A stretch of DNA of 64,000 bases from Methanolobus zinderi (GCF_013388255.1 NZ_CP058215.1:310001-374000), one strand, 5' to 3'; positions 1-7,848 are shown, numbered from the stretch's first letter. Notes: a model not told the origin generated them from the sequence alone. Numbers and translations are program-made.

Positions 1-719
1 ATGGCGGTGAACCCTTGCTCTATGATGGTCTTGAGAATCTTATTAGTTATGTGGACCAATCAAAGGCGATTCCCGGCCTTTTCACATCAGGTGTGGGTCT
101 GACGCCCGAGCGTGCATCAAGCCTGAAAGCGTCGGGTCTTTCCATGCTCAGCATCAGCCTTGACAGTGCGAACGAAGCGGGTCATGATTTCATGCGCGGC
201 AGGCCGGGCGTGTTCAATGAGGCCACAGCCGCAATAAAGAACGGTCTTGATGCCGGACTGCTGGTTGGCATTTACGTTGTCCTCTCTCCGCGCAATATCA
301 ATGAGCTGGATGATTTCTATGAACTTGCAAAAGACCTGGGCGTACATGAGCTGTCCTTTTACGAGATAGTTCCCACCGGCAGGTGGCAGGGTCACGAAAA
401 GGAAGTCCTGTTTGCTGAAGACCTGAAAAAGTTCGATGATTTCGTGGAACGTACATCCTGTGCCGAGGGACCGCGTGTGTTCCCGATACCCCAGATCATC
501 AGGAAAATGGGATGCTTTGCAGGCCGCAAATGGCTCCATGTGACTCCCGAAGGAGATGTCCTTCCCTGTGCATGCATGCCAAAACCCTATGGCAACATCC
601 ATGGTGAAACTCTGGAATCCATCTGGAAGAAGATATACAAGGATCCTGTTTTCAACTCAGGTCCGTGTCTTATGCGTGACAGCGAGTTCAGAAAGGTCCA
701 TCTCGGACTTGAAAAGTGA
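1..719 (+). CDS. Radical SAM/SPASM domain protein, 5' truncated by the window
   Basis: The frame is open from base 3 and reads GGEPLLYDG, a GGEP motif that binds the S-adenosylmethionine amino group, so the CxxxCxxC cluster site lies before the window. The following SxDS segment (SISLDSANEAGHDFMRGRPG) is typical of the radical SAM barrel. The C-terminus has the cysteine pattern of a SPASM domain that holds auxiliary iron-sulfur clusters: a Cys in KMGCFAG, then LPCAC, then GPC near residue 220. Such enzymes modify peptides or tetrapyrroles (heme d1/heme synthesis AhbC/AhbD, peptide maturases); I cannot tell which from this part. The TTG at 15 is only the first possible start inside the window and is not the true start. 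Confidence 0.85.
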   Translation, partial: GGEPLLYDGLENLISYVDQSKAIPGLFTSGVGLTPERASSLKASGLSMLSISLDSANEAGHDFMRGRPGVFNEATAAIKNGLDAGLLVGIYVVLSPRNINELDDFYELAKDLGVHELSFYEIVPTGRWQGHEKEVLFAEDLKKFDDFVERTSCAEGPRVFPIPQIIRKMGCFAGRKWLHVTPEGDVLPCACMPKPYGNIHGETLESIWKKIYKDPVFNSGPCLMRDSEFRKVHLGLEK

Positions 720-1154
720 TCCTTGCTGTGAATATTAAAGAACAACACTACCATCCGCCGCAGGCGGCACATTCCCTCGTTGCCGTACCAGTGACTATCG
801 CAGGATTTCAATAATAAACTGCCGACCTTGACTTTGCAGTTGATAGATTTTTACTAAGCAGTGTTTCTACAAAGAGACCTCTACATAAGTCCTGCGGAAA
901 AATATTCTAAAAGGCTGTCAGCGATTTCTTTCATCTTTTCGGGCTGTGTCGGCCTCGCCGGAATCCTCCGGATAATGTAAGTTATACATAATTTCTGACT
1001 ATGCAAGCTGACAGAAAGAACAACAGAAAAAATCCAGTAATCAAAAATCCTGACTTCAAAATTGAAATCCGAAGTATTTCTACAAAGTCGGTAAAATAGT
1101 AATTAATAAAAAACAGTTGAAAAAAGGGTGAATAAATCACCCGATCTATTTTGA
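720..1154. other. Gene-poor stretch with a small hairpin and a possible gene relict
   Basis: No convincing gene. A perfect 5-bp GC hairpin (CCGCC-GCA-GGCGG) lies at 755-767 and could end the upstream transcript. An 11-bp direct repeat TTTCTACAAAG occurs at 864-874 and 1077-1087. Between the copies the minus strand is open and reads coding-like residues (RPTQPEKMKEIADSLLEYF) up to a stop at 881-883, without a convincing start, so it may be the tail of a decayed gene or element. Confidence 0.4.
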
Positions 1155-2015
1155 TTATTTAAGGAAACCTGATCTCTGGAGAGCCATAAGGTTCTCTGTT
1201 GTAAGTTTGCCACCGGACTTGAACTTGTCGAAAATGTCCTCGGCATCCTTGCGAGCATCAGCTTTTGCAGCCTCTTTCCTGCCATCGACATCGCCTTTCT
1301 TGATCTTGCGGATCTCCTTATCGATGTCACGGATCTCCTTCTGAGCTGAAATGAAAAGCTTGTGCTGCTCGTCGGCGCTTTCCTGGAATTTTACAAATTC
1401 CTTGTGGGCAGCGTCGGAATCGGCACGGACTTTGTCCGCTTCCTTGAAAGTTGTGATCATCTTATCGTGATATTCCTGTGCCTGCTGGGCATACTCGGAA
1501 AGTACTTTGTGATGTTCTGAAGCCTCATCCCTTACCTTCTGGGCTTCGTTCAAAAGGTCCTTGAGTTCCTGATTGCTTTCAAGCTGTTCTTTCTTTGCAA
1601 CATAGAGTTTCTGAAGTTCAGTGATCTTGTTGACAAGTTCTCTTTCCTTGTTTGTCGTAAGAACTTCGGTCTGCTGTGTGAATTCCAGTCTGTCGATCTC
1701 TTTGCGTATGTCCTTGATAGAAGGGCCACCAAGATTGTTCACATTGCGGATCTGGTCTATCTGTGCAAAGATCTCGTTTGCCTTTGAGTTGACCTCATCA
1801 CGGAGTGTCTTGTATTCCTGTACCTTATCGTTGTTCTCGTCACGGAGCTTCTTGTAATCCTGTGCTTCGTTGATAAGGTCTTTGGTCTTCTTATTAAGTT
1901 CGTTACGCTTTGCAGCCAGAGAGCTTGCTTCTGCGTTGAGTTCGTTTCTCTTAGTCTTGTATTCTTCAGACTGCTTTTTAAGTTCAGTCTTCTTTTCGTT
2001 CAATTCTTTCAACAT
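1155..2015 (-). CDS. Archaeal coiled-coil protein (COG1340 type)
   Basis: 286 residues that are almost all Lys, Glu, Asp, Gln and Leu in heptad-like spacing, predicted as one long coiled coil with no enzyme motif. This matches the uncharacterised archaeal coiled-coil family COG1340. The frame is open 16 codons further upstream, but GGGAGGAT lies about 10 nt before the ATG at 2015, so I use that start. It follows serB on the same strand; the 5' part of the longer frame would nearly touch serB, and the two genes are probably one transcript. A structural or scaffold role is only inferred from composition. Confidence 0.75.
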   Translation of the reverse strand: MLKELNEKKTELKKQSEEYKTKRNELNAEASSLAAKRNELNKKTKDLINEAQDYKKLRDENNDKVQEYKTLRDEVNSKANEIFAQIDQIRNVNNLGGPSIKDIRKEIDRLEFTQQTEVLTTNKERELVNKITELQKLYVAKKEQLESNQELKDLLNEAQKVRDEASEHHKVLSEYAQQAQEYHDKMITTFKEADKVRADSDAAHKEFVKFQESADEQHKLFISAQKEIRDIDKEIRKIKKGDVDGRKEAAKADARKDAEDIFDKFKSGGKLTTENLMALQRSGFLK

Positions 2016-2084
2016 TTCCTTTTTATCCTCCCGATCCAGCAAAAGAGCTGGCATTTCATGCATTCCTAATGCACGATTCTGGCT

Positions 2085-2750
2085 TTACGGGTCCAGTGAC
2101 TGGATCACTGGTATGACTGCTTCAAGATTCTTTTCTGTAATTACAACGTCTGCGTGCTCATGTAATATAGGTTTCGAATTAAAGGCTATGGCATATCTTG
2201 CTCTCTTGAAGATGCAGATATCATTTGCCCCGTCACCAATTACGATACACTCTTCAGGTTCTATTCCGTATTCACCGGATATCTCTTCCAGGACGAGTTC
2301 CTTAGAACCTTCTCCTGTCAGAGGTCCCGTGACCTCCCCTGTAATATGGTCGTTGTTTATCAGAAGTTCATTGGATACCACATGGTCCATGCCAAGTGCT
2401 TCACCCACACGGTCTGCCGCAAGTGTGAAACCTCCGGATATCATGGCTGTCCTGTATCCACGGGATTTTAAGTATTTGATCAGTTCCTTAGCGCCAGGCA
2501 TAAAAGGCATCCTGTCCAGTGCTTCGTGTGCCTTTTCAATAGTCAGACCTTCAAGCAGACGCACTCTTTCGGTAAGAGCCTCAGAATAGTCGAGTTTTCC
2601 ATGCATAGCCTGCTCGGTTATGGCGGCTACCTTATCTCCTACTCCTGCAGCTTCCGCAAGTTCGTCAATGGTCTCAGCATCTATAAGAGTGCTGTCCATA
2701 TCAAAAACTACTAACTTGATCCTCGCTTCAGAATTGTCAGTATTACTCAC
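2085..2750 (-). CDS. serB: Phosphoserine phosphatase SerB
   Basis: 221-residue HAD-superfamily phosphatase that removes phosphate from O-phosphoserine, the last step of serine synthesis, in the cytoplasm. Motif I is DMDSTLIDAE near residue 17 (nucleophile and acid/base Asp), motif II is the Ser in MISGG, and motif IV is GDGANDI, all as in SerB. Start is GTG at 2750. It is followed by the coiled-coil gene on the same strand. Phosphoserine is also the substrate of SepS (11060-12679) in this organism, so SerB competes for the precursor of Cys-tRNA. Confidence 0.93.
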   Translation of the reverse strand: MSNTDNSEARIKLVVFDMDSTLIDAETIDELAEAAGVGDKVAAITEQAMHGKLDYSEALTERVRLLEGLTIEKAHEALDRMPFMPGAKELIKYLKSRGYRTAMISGGFTLAADRVGEALGMDHVVSNELLINNDHITGEVTGPLTGEGSKELVLEEISGEYGIEPEECIVIGDGANDICIFKRARYAIAFNSKPILHEHADVVITEKNLEAVIPVIQSLDP

Positions 2751-2906
2751 TTGATCAAACCTAGATTTTAAATCCCGTCATGAAACAGTATTTAAGTGCC
2801 GAGATTGATGTGAAATAAGTCACATTGCTTTTAAGGTTTTCGGACAGATACTTTCAAACTAAGCCCTTTTTTTAAGCGCCTATTAAAAAAGATTGTCTAT
2901 GATTTG

Positions 2907-2934
2907 TTTTTATATCTGTAATTATTATATATTG
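2907..2934 (+). promoter_or_regulatory. Probable promoter of the stressosome operon
   Basis: Two TATA-like boxes, TTTTTATATC (2907-2916) and TTATTATATATTG (2922-2934), lie 60-85 nt before the first gene of the operon. Transcription would start around 2940-2960, giving a short leader that contains the AGGAGG ribosome site just upstream of 2994. Confidence 0.45.
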
Positions 2935-2993
2935 TGAAATATTATTATCTTGAATTGTGCTGTTCAATGACGTTTCTAACTAGGAGGCTTTAG

Positions 2994-3794
2994 ATGGTTA
3001 ACGAAAAACTAAGTTCCGATAATCTGAAAAATGTGGATATTGCAAAGGATGTACTCGATCAGCTTCCATGTATGGTAATGGCCGTTGATCTTGATTTTAA
3101 TATACTGTTCTTAAACGACACCGGGTGCGAATGGATGGGGGACGATTTTGAAAATGTCGAGGGTAAGAAGTGTTATGACCTGGTGAAGTCAGCCCATTGC
3201 AGAACCGATAACTGTCGCATCAAGCAGGCAATGAATAATGACAGGAAGTATGTATGGAGAAATGAGATCACAACCGGTGGTAAGACCTTCCCGATCGAAT
3301 ACACTGCGGCACCTCTGAAAGACAAGGACGGTAATATTGTGGGCGGAGTCGAGTACGTCATTGATATTTCCGAGAGGGTGGAGATCGAGAAAGAAGTTCA
3401 GGAACACAGCCGGACTATCATGGAGCTTTCCACTCCGGTTATCAAACTCTGGGACGGTATTGTCATACTTCCTCTTGTAGGGGTGATCGACACCATGCGT
3501 GCCCAGCAGATCATTGAGAATCTCCTGTCATCCATAGTTGAGAACGAAGCCACCGTGGCGATACTCGATGTGACCGGTGTTCCGATGATCGACACAAGCG
3601 TTGCACAGCATATTCTCAAGACTGTCAGTGCGGGCAAGATGCTTGGAGCTGAAATAATCATAACCGGTTTCAGTCCCAATGTTGCCCAGACTCTTGTAAC
3701 CCTCGGGGTTGACCTGAGCGATATTATCACCTGTGGCTCGTTAAAAGATGGTGTATCAAAAGCCTTCACGCTTGTGGGAAGAAAACTTGTGTAA
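2994..3794 (+). CDS. RsbR-like stressosome sensor (PAS + STAS)
   Basis: 266 residues. An N-terminal PAS domain (about 20-130) is followed by a short helix and a STAS domain (about 145-266). In bacterial stressosomes RsbR proteins carry a variable sensor in front of a STAS domain that packs with RsbS and holds RsbT. The STAS part has Thr201 in MIDTSVAQ and Thr224 in IIITGFSP, which by motif match the two phosphorylated threonines of Bacillus RsbRA. The PAS domain has Cys60, Cys69 and Cys74 in a pattern seen in several methanogen PAS domains and might bind a metal or sense redox; that is inference. AGGAGG precedes the ATG. First gene of a six-gene operon. Confidence 0.85.
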   Translation: MVNEKLSSDNLKNVDIAKDVLDQLPCMVMAVDLDFNILFLNDTGCEWMGDDFENVEGKKCYDLVKSAHCRTDNCRIKQAMNNDRKYVWRNEITTGGKTFPIEYTAAPLKDKDGNIVGGVEYVIDISERVEIEKEVQEHSRTIMELSTPVIKLWDGIVILPLVGVIDTMRAQQIIENLLSSIVENEATVAILDVTGVPMIDTSVAQHILKTVSAGKMLGAEIIITGFSPNVAQTLVTLGVDLSDIITCGSLKDGVSKAFTLVGRKLV

Positions 3795-3808
3795 GCAGAG
3801 GTGATTAT

Positions 3809-4174
3809 GTGGAAATTCCAATACTGAAATTGAAAAATATTCTTCTCACCTCGATACAGAGTGATATGAACGATGATGACGCACTGAAATACCAGTCCGA
3901 TGTCATGTCAACTCTGGAGAAAAGCGGTGCTAAAGGCCTTATCATAGACATCACGGCAATGGATATCATGGACTCTTTCATGGCCCGCGTCATCAATGAG
4001 ACCGCAAGAATGGCACGCCTTATGGGTGCAAGGGTCGTCCTCTGTGGCATGCAACCAATGGTTGCGCTGACACTGGTTGAAATGGGGCGTGAGCTGATCG
4101 GTGTGGATACCGCACTGAATCTTGACAAAGGTTTTGACAAACTGATAAAAATGATCAACGAAGGGGTTGATTGA
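3809..4174 (+). CDS. RsbS-like STAS protein
   Basis: 121-residue single STAS domain, the length of the stressosome scaffold RsbS. The phosphorylation loop reads MDIMDSFMAR, with Ser56 at the place of the Ser that RsbT phosphorylates in Bacillus RsbS. The segment VVLCGMQPMVALTL has Cys where RsbR has the second Thr, as expected for RsbS rather than RsbR. Start is GTG at 3809 with GAGGTGA about 5 nt before it, 14 nt after the RsbR-like gene. The next gene overlaps its 3' end by 8 bases, so translation is probably coupled. Confidence 0.85.
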   Translation: MEIPILKLKNILLTSIQSDMNDDDALKYQSDVMSTLEKSGAKGLIIDITAMDIMDSFMARVINETARMARLMGARVVLCGMQPMVALTLVEMGRELIGVDTALNLDKGFDKLIKMINEGVD

Positions 4175-4577
4175 GATAAGTGAGACTAGTATTGATCTTC
4201 GGAATGAAGATGACATCCTCATAGCCAGGCAGACTGCAAGGAAAGAAATGGCTGACATAGGCTTTGGTTCTGCTGATCAGACACGTATGGCCACAGCGAT
4301 CTCCGAGCTGACAAGAAATGTGATCAAATATGCGGGAGAAGGTGTATGTCATATTGTTACGGGAGCTTCTTCTTCAGAGATACACATTAAAGTAGAGATC
4401 GAGGATTACGGGCCGGGCATTGTTGATGTGGACAAGGCTATGGAAGATGGCTATACAACTGGTGGCGGATTGGGTGCAGGCCTTCCCGGTGCAAAGAGGC
4501 TTGTTAATGATTTTCAGATAGAGTCGCAACCCGGATTGACAAAGATAAATCTGGAAATGAGTCGTCCCAATGTCTGA
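4167..4577 (+). CDS. RsbT-like serine/threonine kinase (HATPase_c)
   Basis: 136-residue GHKL-type kinase. The N box is SELTRNVIKYA (Asn51), the G1 box is DYGPGI and the second glycine-rich part is GGGLGAGLPGAKRL, the exact layout of RsbT. RsbT phosphorylates RsbS and RsbR in the stressosome and, once released, switches on a partner through that partner's N-terminal domain. Start is TTG at 4167, overlapping the RsbS-like gene by 8 bases. Position after R and S gives the canonical R-S-T order. Confidence 0.87.
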   Translation: MIEISETSIDLRNEDDILIARQTARKEMADIGFGSADQTRMATAISELTRNVIKYAGEGVCHIVTGASSSEIHIKVEIEDYGPGIVDVDKAMEDGYTTGGGLGAGLPGAKRLVNDFQIESQPGLTKINLEMSRPNV

Positions 4578-5013
4578 TATCCCTGCTTCCGGGTCTGCCG
4601 GAGAAAATCTTGAGGCAAGAGTGGAGGTAACAAGGATCGCTCACGTGGCAAATGTTCAGACCAAAGTGCGGGCAATCACAAGGATACTTGGTTTTCCTGA
4701 ACTGTACATATTCAGGGCGGCAATTTCAGCATCCGAACTTGCCTCAAATCTTGTGTATCACACTACAGCAGGTGGTACCATAAGTATCAGGGGGATCAGG
4801 AAAAAGGGATGCATCGGGATTGAGATCATTTCAGACGACTCGGGTCCGGGGATAAAGGATGTGAATATGGCTTTGCAGGATGGCTATTCAACGGGACCGG
4901 GCCTTGGATCTGGTCTTCCTGCTGTTGAAAGGTTGATGGATGAACTGGAAATTCTGGTAACAGACGATTTCAAAACATGTATTAGAAGCAGGTTGTGGTA
5001 TTTTTGCGAATAG
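4570..5013 (+). CDS. Second RsbT/RsbW-like HATPase kinase
   Basis: 147 residues, again a small GHKL ATPase: N box ISASELASNLVYH, G1 box DDSGPGI, and GPGLGSGLPAVERL. It is a diverged partner of the gene before it and overlaps it by 8 bases. Bacterial RST-type operons may carry extra RsbT/RsbW-like kinases, so it may phosphorylate one of the STAS proteins or act as an anti-regulator; which one cannot be read from sequence. Compared with the preceding kinase it has a longer N-terminus and ends in an unusual CIRSRLWYFCE tail, which I judged real and not a frameshift because it fits the last strand of the fold. Confidence 0.8.
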   Translation: MSDIPASGSAGENLEARVEVTRIAHVANVQTKVRAITRILGFPELYIFRAAISASELASNLVYHTTAGGTISIRGIRKKGCIGIEIISDDSGPGIKDVNMALQDGYSTGPGLGSGLPAVERLMDELEILVTDDFKTCIRSRLWYFCE

Positions 5014-5576
5014 CAATGGAATCACGTTCGTTCAATGGAGACGTACATTGTGGGGACCAGTGTGACTGGTGGCTTGAAGATAATATTCTGACCCTATGTA
5101 TGATCGACGGACTGGGTCATGGAAAACATGCAGAAGAAGCTGCAAAAGCGGCTCTGGGTTATGTGTCCTCCCATCTCGGCGAATCTCTGGATACTCTCTT
5201 CTCGGGATGTGACAGGGCTATAAAACAAACAAGAGGTGTTGCCATGGGTATTGTCCGTGTGGACCTGAATGAGTATAACCTTGAGTACGGAGGTATCGGG
5301 AACACTCGTGCTATGATCTACGGGGAAAACGGATCTCACTTTTCTTCAAGCTGGGGTATCGTGGGAGGCGGTTTCAGGCATTTGCATATCGAAAGAACAC
5401 AGTTATCCCCTGATAATCTCCTTCTCATGTGGACAGATGGTATACCTGAAAGTCTCAAAATTTCGGGATATGATAGGTATCTGCTTCAGGATGAACAGGA
5501 ACTGGCCAGAGCAATACTCGGAGATCATGGTCGTATGACAGATGATGCGACTATACTTGTGTATATGACAGGGTGA
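4995..5576 (+). CDS. RsbX-like PP2C/SpoIIE-type phosphatase
   Basis: 193-residue phosphatase of the SpoIIE/PP2C family, the size of RsbX with no sensor domain. Metal-binding acidic residues are seen in HCGDQCDWW, MIDGLGHGKHA, MWTDGIPE and MTDDATILV. RsbX removes phosphates from RsbS and RsbR and resets the stressosome. I keep the GTG at 4995, although it overlaps the previous gene by 19 bases, because the first strand (LRIAMES) is needed to align with the family; ATG 5016 would cut it off. The stop overlaps the next start by 4 bases. Confidence 0.83.
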   Translation: MVFLRIAMESRSFNGDVHCGDQCDWWLEDNILTLCMIDGLGHGKHAEEAAKAALGYVSSHLGESLDTLFSGCDRAIKQTRGVAMGIVRVDLNEYNLEYGGIGNTRAMIYGENGSHFSSSWGIVGGGFRHLHIERTQLSPDNLLLMWTDGIPESLKISGYDRYLLQDEQELARAILGDHGRMTDDATILVYMTG

Positions 5577-6598
5577 TGGATATTACAAAAACGGAATTCA
5601 ATGACAGGTATTATGAGATTTTAAAGGGTTATGTCGAGACCCATGAAGAAATATATCTTATGAGATCTGAAGATCTGGGTTATGAACTGGTAAAATTCAA
5701 CATTCCTCCGGAAGATATCATCGAGTTGCATGAAACCGCAGTTTCAAGATTGACCGCCGAACTTGCTCCCAAAAGAATGATAGAGTCAGTAGGTTTTCTT
5801 TCAACACCTCTGGTAGAAGTGATGATGGCATATGGACTTGCCTTCAGGCAATGGATCGAGGACCTGGAAAAGAGCAAGCAGGAACTTATGGTATATGCAG
5901 AGGAACTGCAGCACTCAAACCAGTTAAAAGAACTGTTTGCAGATATCCTACGCCATGATCTGTTAAACCCTGCATCTCTGATCAACGGCTTTGTCGGCAT
6001 TTTGCTTGAACTGGAGGACGATGAAAAGAAGAGGTCCTTGCTTTCCAATATTGAAAAAAGTAATATTAACCTGATCAATATTATTGAACAGGCAGCAGAA
6101 TTCGCCAAACTGGATTCAGTGACCGGACTGGATTTTTCAGAGCATGATCTCGGAGTGATCCTCACTAATATTGTAGATGAGTTCATACCGGAATTCGAAA
6201 AAAGAGAAATGACCATATCTCTGGAAACAGAAGGCAGCTATCCTGTATTGGTACACCCTACGATAAAACAGGTCTTTGCAAATCTTGTATCCAATGCGAT
6301 CAAGTACAGCCCCGAGGGAAGCCATGTGGGAATTTCCATTTCCGATTCAGATGATCAATGGAAGGCATGTGTAAAGGACCAGGGAAGTGGCATTCCCGAG
6401 GAGGACCGTGAACTTATCTTTACACGTTTTTCAAGGCTGGATAAAGCTAAAAAGGGAAGTATCAAGGGTACAGGCCTTGGTCTTGCAATTGTTCATAAGA
6501 TCGTAACTCTTCACAACGGCAGTGTCGGTGTGGATAGTAATTTTCCTGAAGAGGGCAGCACCTTCTGGGTCAGGCTCGATAAAGCTCAGGCAAATTAA
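5573..6598 (+). CDS. Histidine kinase with an RsbU N-terminal domain
   Basis: 341 residues. Residues 1-95 resemble the RsbT-binding N-terminal domain of Bacillus RsbU: compare IPPEDIIELH here with IPPEEIISIH, and VEVMMAYGLAF with IEVMIGYGMAY (recalled sequence). A coiled linker leads into HisKA with the H box ILRHDLLNP (His128), then a HATPase domain with NLVSNAIKYSPEG, DQGSGIPEED and KGTGLGLAIVHKI. There is no PP2C domain and no membrane segment, so it is a soluble kinase. It overlaps the phosphatase gene by 4 bases and closes the operon. The likely meaning is that released RsbT binds this N-terminus and controls autophosphorylation; no response regulator is next to it. Confidence 0.87.
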   Translation: MMDITKTEFNDRYYEILKGYVETHEEIYLMRSEDLGYELVKFNIPPEDIIELHETAVSRLTAELAPKRMIESVGFLSTPLVEVMMAYGLAFRQWIEDLEKSKQELMVYAEELQHSNQLKELFADILRHDLLNPASLINGFVGILLELEDDEKKRSLLSNIEKSNINLINIIEQAAEFAKLDSVTGLDFSEHDLGVILTNIVDEFIPEFEKREMTISLETEGSYPVLVHPTIKQVFANLVSNAIKYSPEGSHVGISISDSDDQWKACVKDQGSGIPEEDRELIFTRFSRLDKAKKGSIKGTGLGLAIVHKIVTLHNGSVGVDSNFPEEGSTFWVRLDKAQAN

Positions 6599-6666
6599 TT
6601 GAAAAATTTCCTGCTTTGTCCTGTATCCGCTAATCCTGAATACAGGGACCTGTATTATTCCAAAAG

Positions 6667-6675
6667 TAATATATG
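6667..6675 (+). promoter_or_regulatory. TATA box of mtd
   Basis: TAATATATG centred 37 nt before the mtd ATG puts the transcript start near 6697, leaving only about 10 nt of leader and no full ribosome site (only GTGAT at 6698-6702). Confidence 0.5.
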
Positions 6676-6707
6676 CTACTCCGAACATTGCACTACTGTG
6701 ATTTTAC

Positions 6708-7529
6708 ATGGCAAAGATTGGATTCATTAAATTAGGTAACCTTGGTATGAGCCAGGTTATTGATCTGGTACAGGACGAAATCGCAGCAAGAGAAGGAATC
6801 ACTGTTCGTGTTTTCGGAACCGGTCCAAAAATGGGCAAGGATGAGGCAGCTGCAACAGAGGAGCTTAAAAAATTCGATGCTGACTTCTACGTTATGATCA
6901 GTCCGAACTCAAGCGCACCAGGCCCGACCGCAGCACGCGAACTCTACAAGGACGTTCCATGCATCGTGATCTCAGACGGTCCTACCAAGAAGGACGACCG
7001 TGCAGCCCTTGAGGAAGCAGGATTCGGTTACATTATCATGACCGTTGACCCGCTTATCGGTGCAAAGACAGAATTCCTCGACCCAGTAGAGATGGCATCA
7101 TTCAACTCAGATGCAATGAAGGTCCTTTCAACCTGCGGTGTTGTAAGGCTCATTCAGGAAGAACTCGACAAGGTCGCAGCAATGGCAGACGAAGGTAAGG
7201 AACTTGAACTTCCACACATCCTCGCAAAGCCAGAGAAGTGCATCGAGAGAGCAGGATTCAACAACCCATACGCAAAGGCAAAGGGTCTTGCAGCACTCCA
7301 CATGGCCGACATGGTCGCAAAGATCAACTTCCCTGCATGCTTCATGATGAAGGAGATCGAGCAGGTCGCACTCACAACTGCAGCAGGTCACGAGATGATG
7401 CGCGCAGCAGCACAGATGGCAATCGAGGCAAGGGAAATCGAGAAGGCAAACGACAGTGTCTTCAGGCAGCCACACTCCAAGAAGGGCAAGCTGCTGACAA
7501 AGACAACCCTCTACGAGAAGCCACAGTAA
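6708..7529 (+). CDS. mtd: F420-dependent methylene-H4MPT dehydrogenase
   Basis: 273-residue enzyme that interconverts methylene- and methenyl-tetrahydromethanopterin (here the sarcinapterin form) using coenzyme F420, a central cytoplasmic step of methanogenesis. The N-terminus KIGFIKLGNLGMSQ and the block FGTGPKMGKDE are hallmarks of Mtd, and the length agrees with the family. In methylotrophic growth it runs in the oxidative direction to give reduced F420. It is a single-gene transcript with its own TATA box and a strong terminator. The codon use is clearly more biased (many GCA, CTC, AAG, GAG) than in neighbours, as expected for a highly expressed gene. Confidence 0.97.
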   Translation: MAKIGFIKLGNLGMSQVIDLVQDEIAAREGITVRVFGTGPKMGKDEAAATEELKKFDADFYVMISPNSSAPGPTAARELYKDVPCIVISDGPTKKDDRAALEEAGFGYIIMTVDPLIGAKTEFLDPVEMASFNSDAMKVLSTCGVVRLIQEELDKVAAMADEGKELELPHILAKPEKCIERAGFNNPYAKAKGLAALHMADMVAKINFPACFMMKEIEQVALTTAAGHEMMRAAAQMAIEAREIEKANDSVFRQPHSKKGKLLTKTTLYEKPQ

Positions 7530-7560
7530 AGTACCACCAGGTACTTTTCTTTACTTTTTT
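7528..7560 (+). terminator. Terminator of mtd
   Basis: An 8-bp hairpin AAAGTACC-ACCA-GGTACTTT (7528-7547) starts at the mtd stop codon and runs into the T-rich tract TTTTCTTTACTTTTTT. Confidence 0.75.
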
Positions 7561-7749
7561 ATGGATGCATTAACAGTCCTGATAATTGCAGTTGTAGTTT
7601 TTACCGTATTTGTTCTATTGACTGCCTATGCTCTTAAAATGGCTGTTCTCATGGGCAGAGAGGCCCGATCAAGAACGAATTCCGTGAATAACAAATCACG
7701 ATCTGAGCAAGAAAACTCTGATGAGGATGATCCTTTTTCTTCTAAGTAG
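7561..7749 (+). CDS. Small single-span membrane protein
   Basis: 62 residues: one hydrophobic helix (about 4-28, LTVLIIAVVVFTVFVLLTAY) and a charged tail rich in Ser, Asp and Glu (SEQENSDEDDPFSS). Not recognised. The ATG sits directly after the T-run of the mtd terminator and has no ribosome site, so it would depend on read-through from mtd or a leaderless start. The membrane span and clean frame argue that it is real; the function is unknown. Confidence 0.5.
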   Translation: MDALTVLIIAVVVFTVFVLLTAYALKMAVLMGREARSRTNSVNNKSRSEQENSDEDDPFSSK

Positions 7750-7848
7750 CCCATCAGAAGCTAGGAAAATAGTTTAAAAGGATTCCAGTGAGCCTGCATC
7801 AAACAATGCATAGCTCTACTGAAAACGCTATTATTGAAAATGATCTGT

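Noticed and set aside
1103-1330. Frame on the minus strand overlapping the coiled-coil gene end
   Set aside because: Shadow of the coiled-coil gene, with no start signal.
4960-5016. Possible frameshift at the end of the second HATPase gene
   Set aside because: The last residues do fit the final strand of the fold, the stop overlaps the next gene in the same manner as in the whole operon, and the following frame starts with a proper phosphatase strand.
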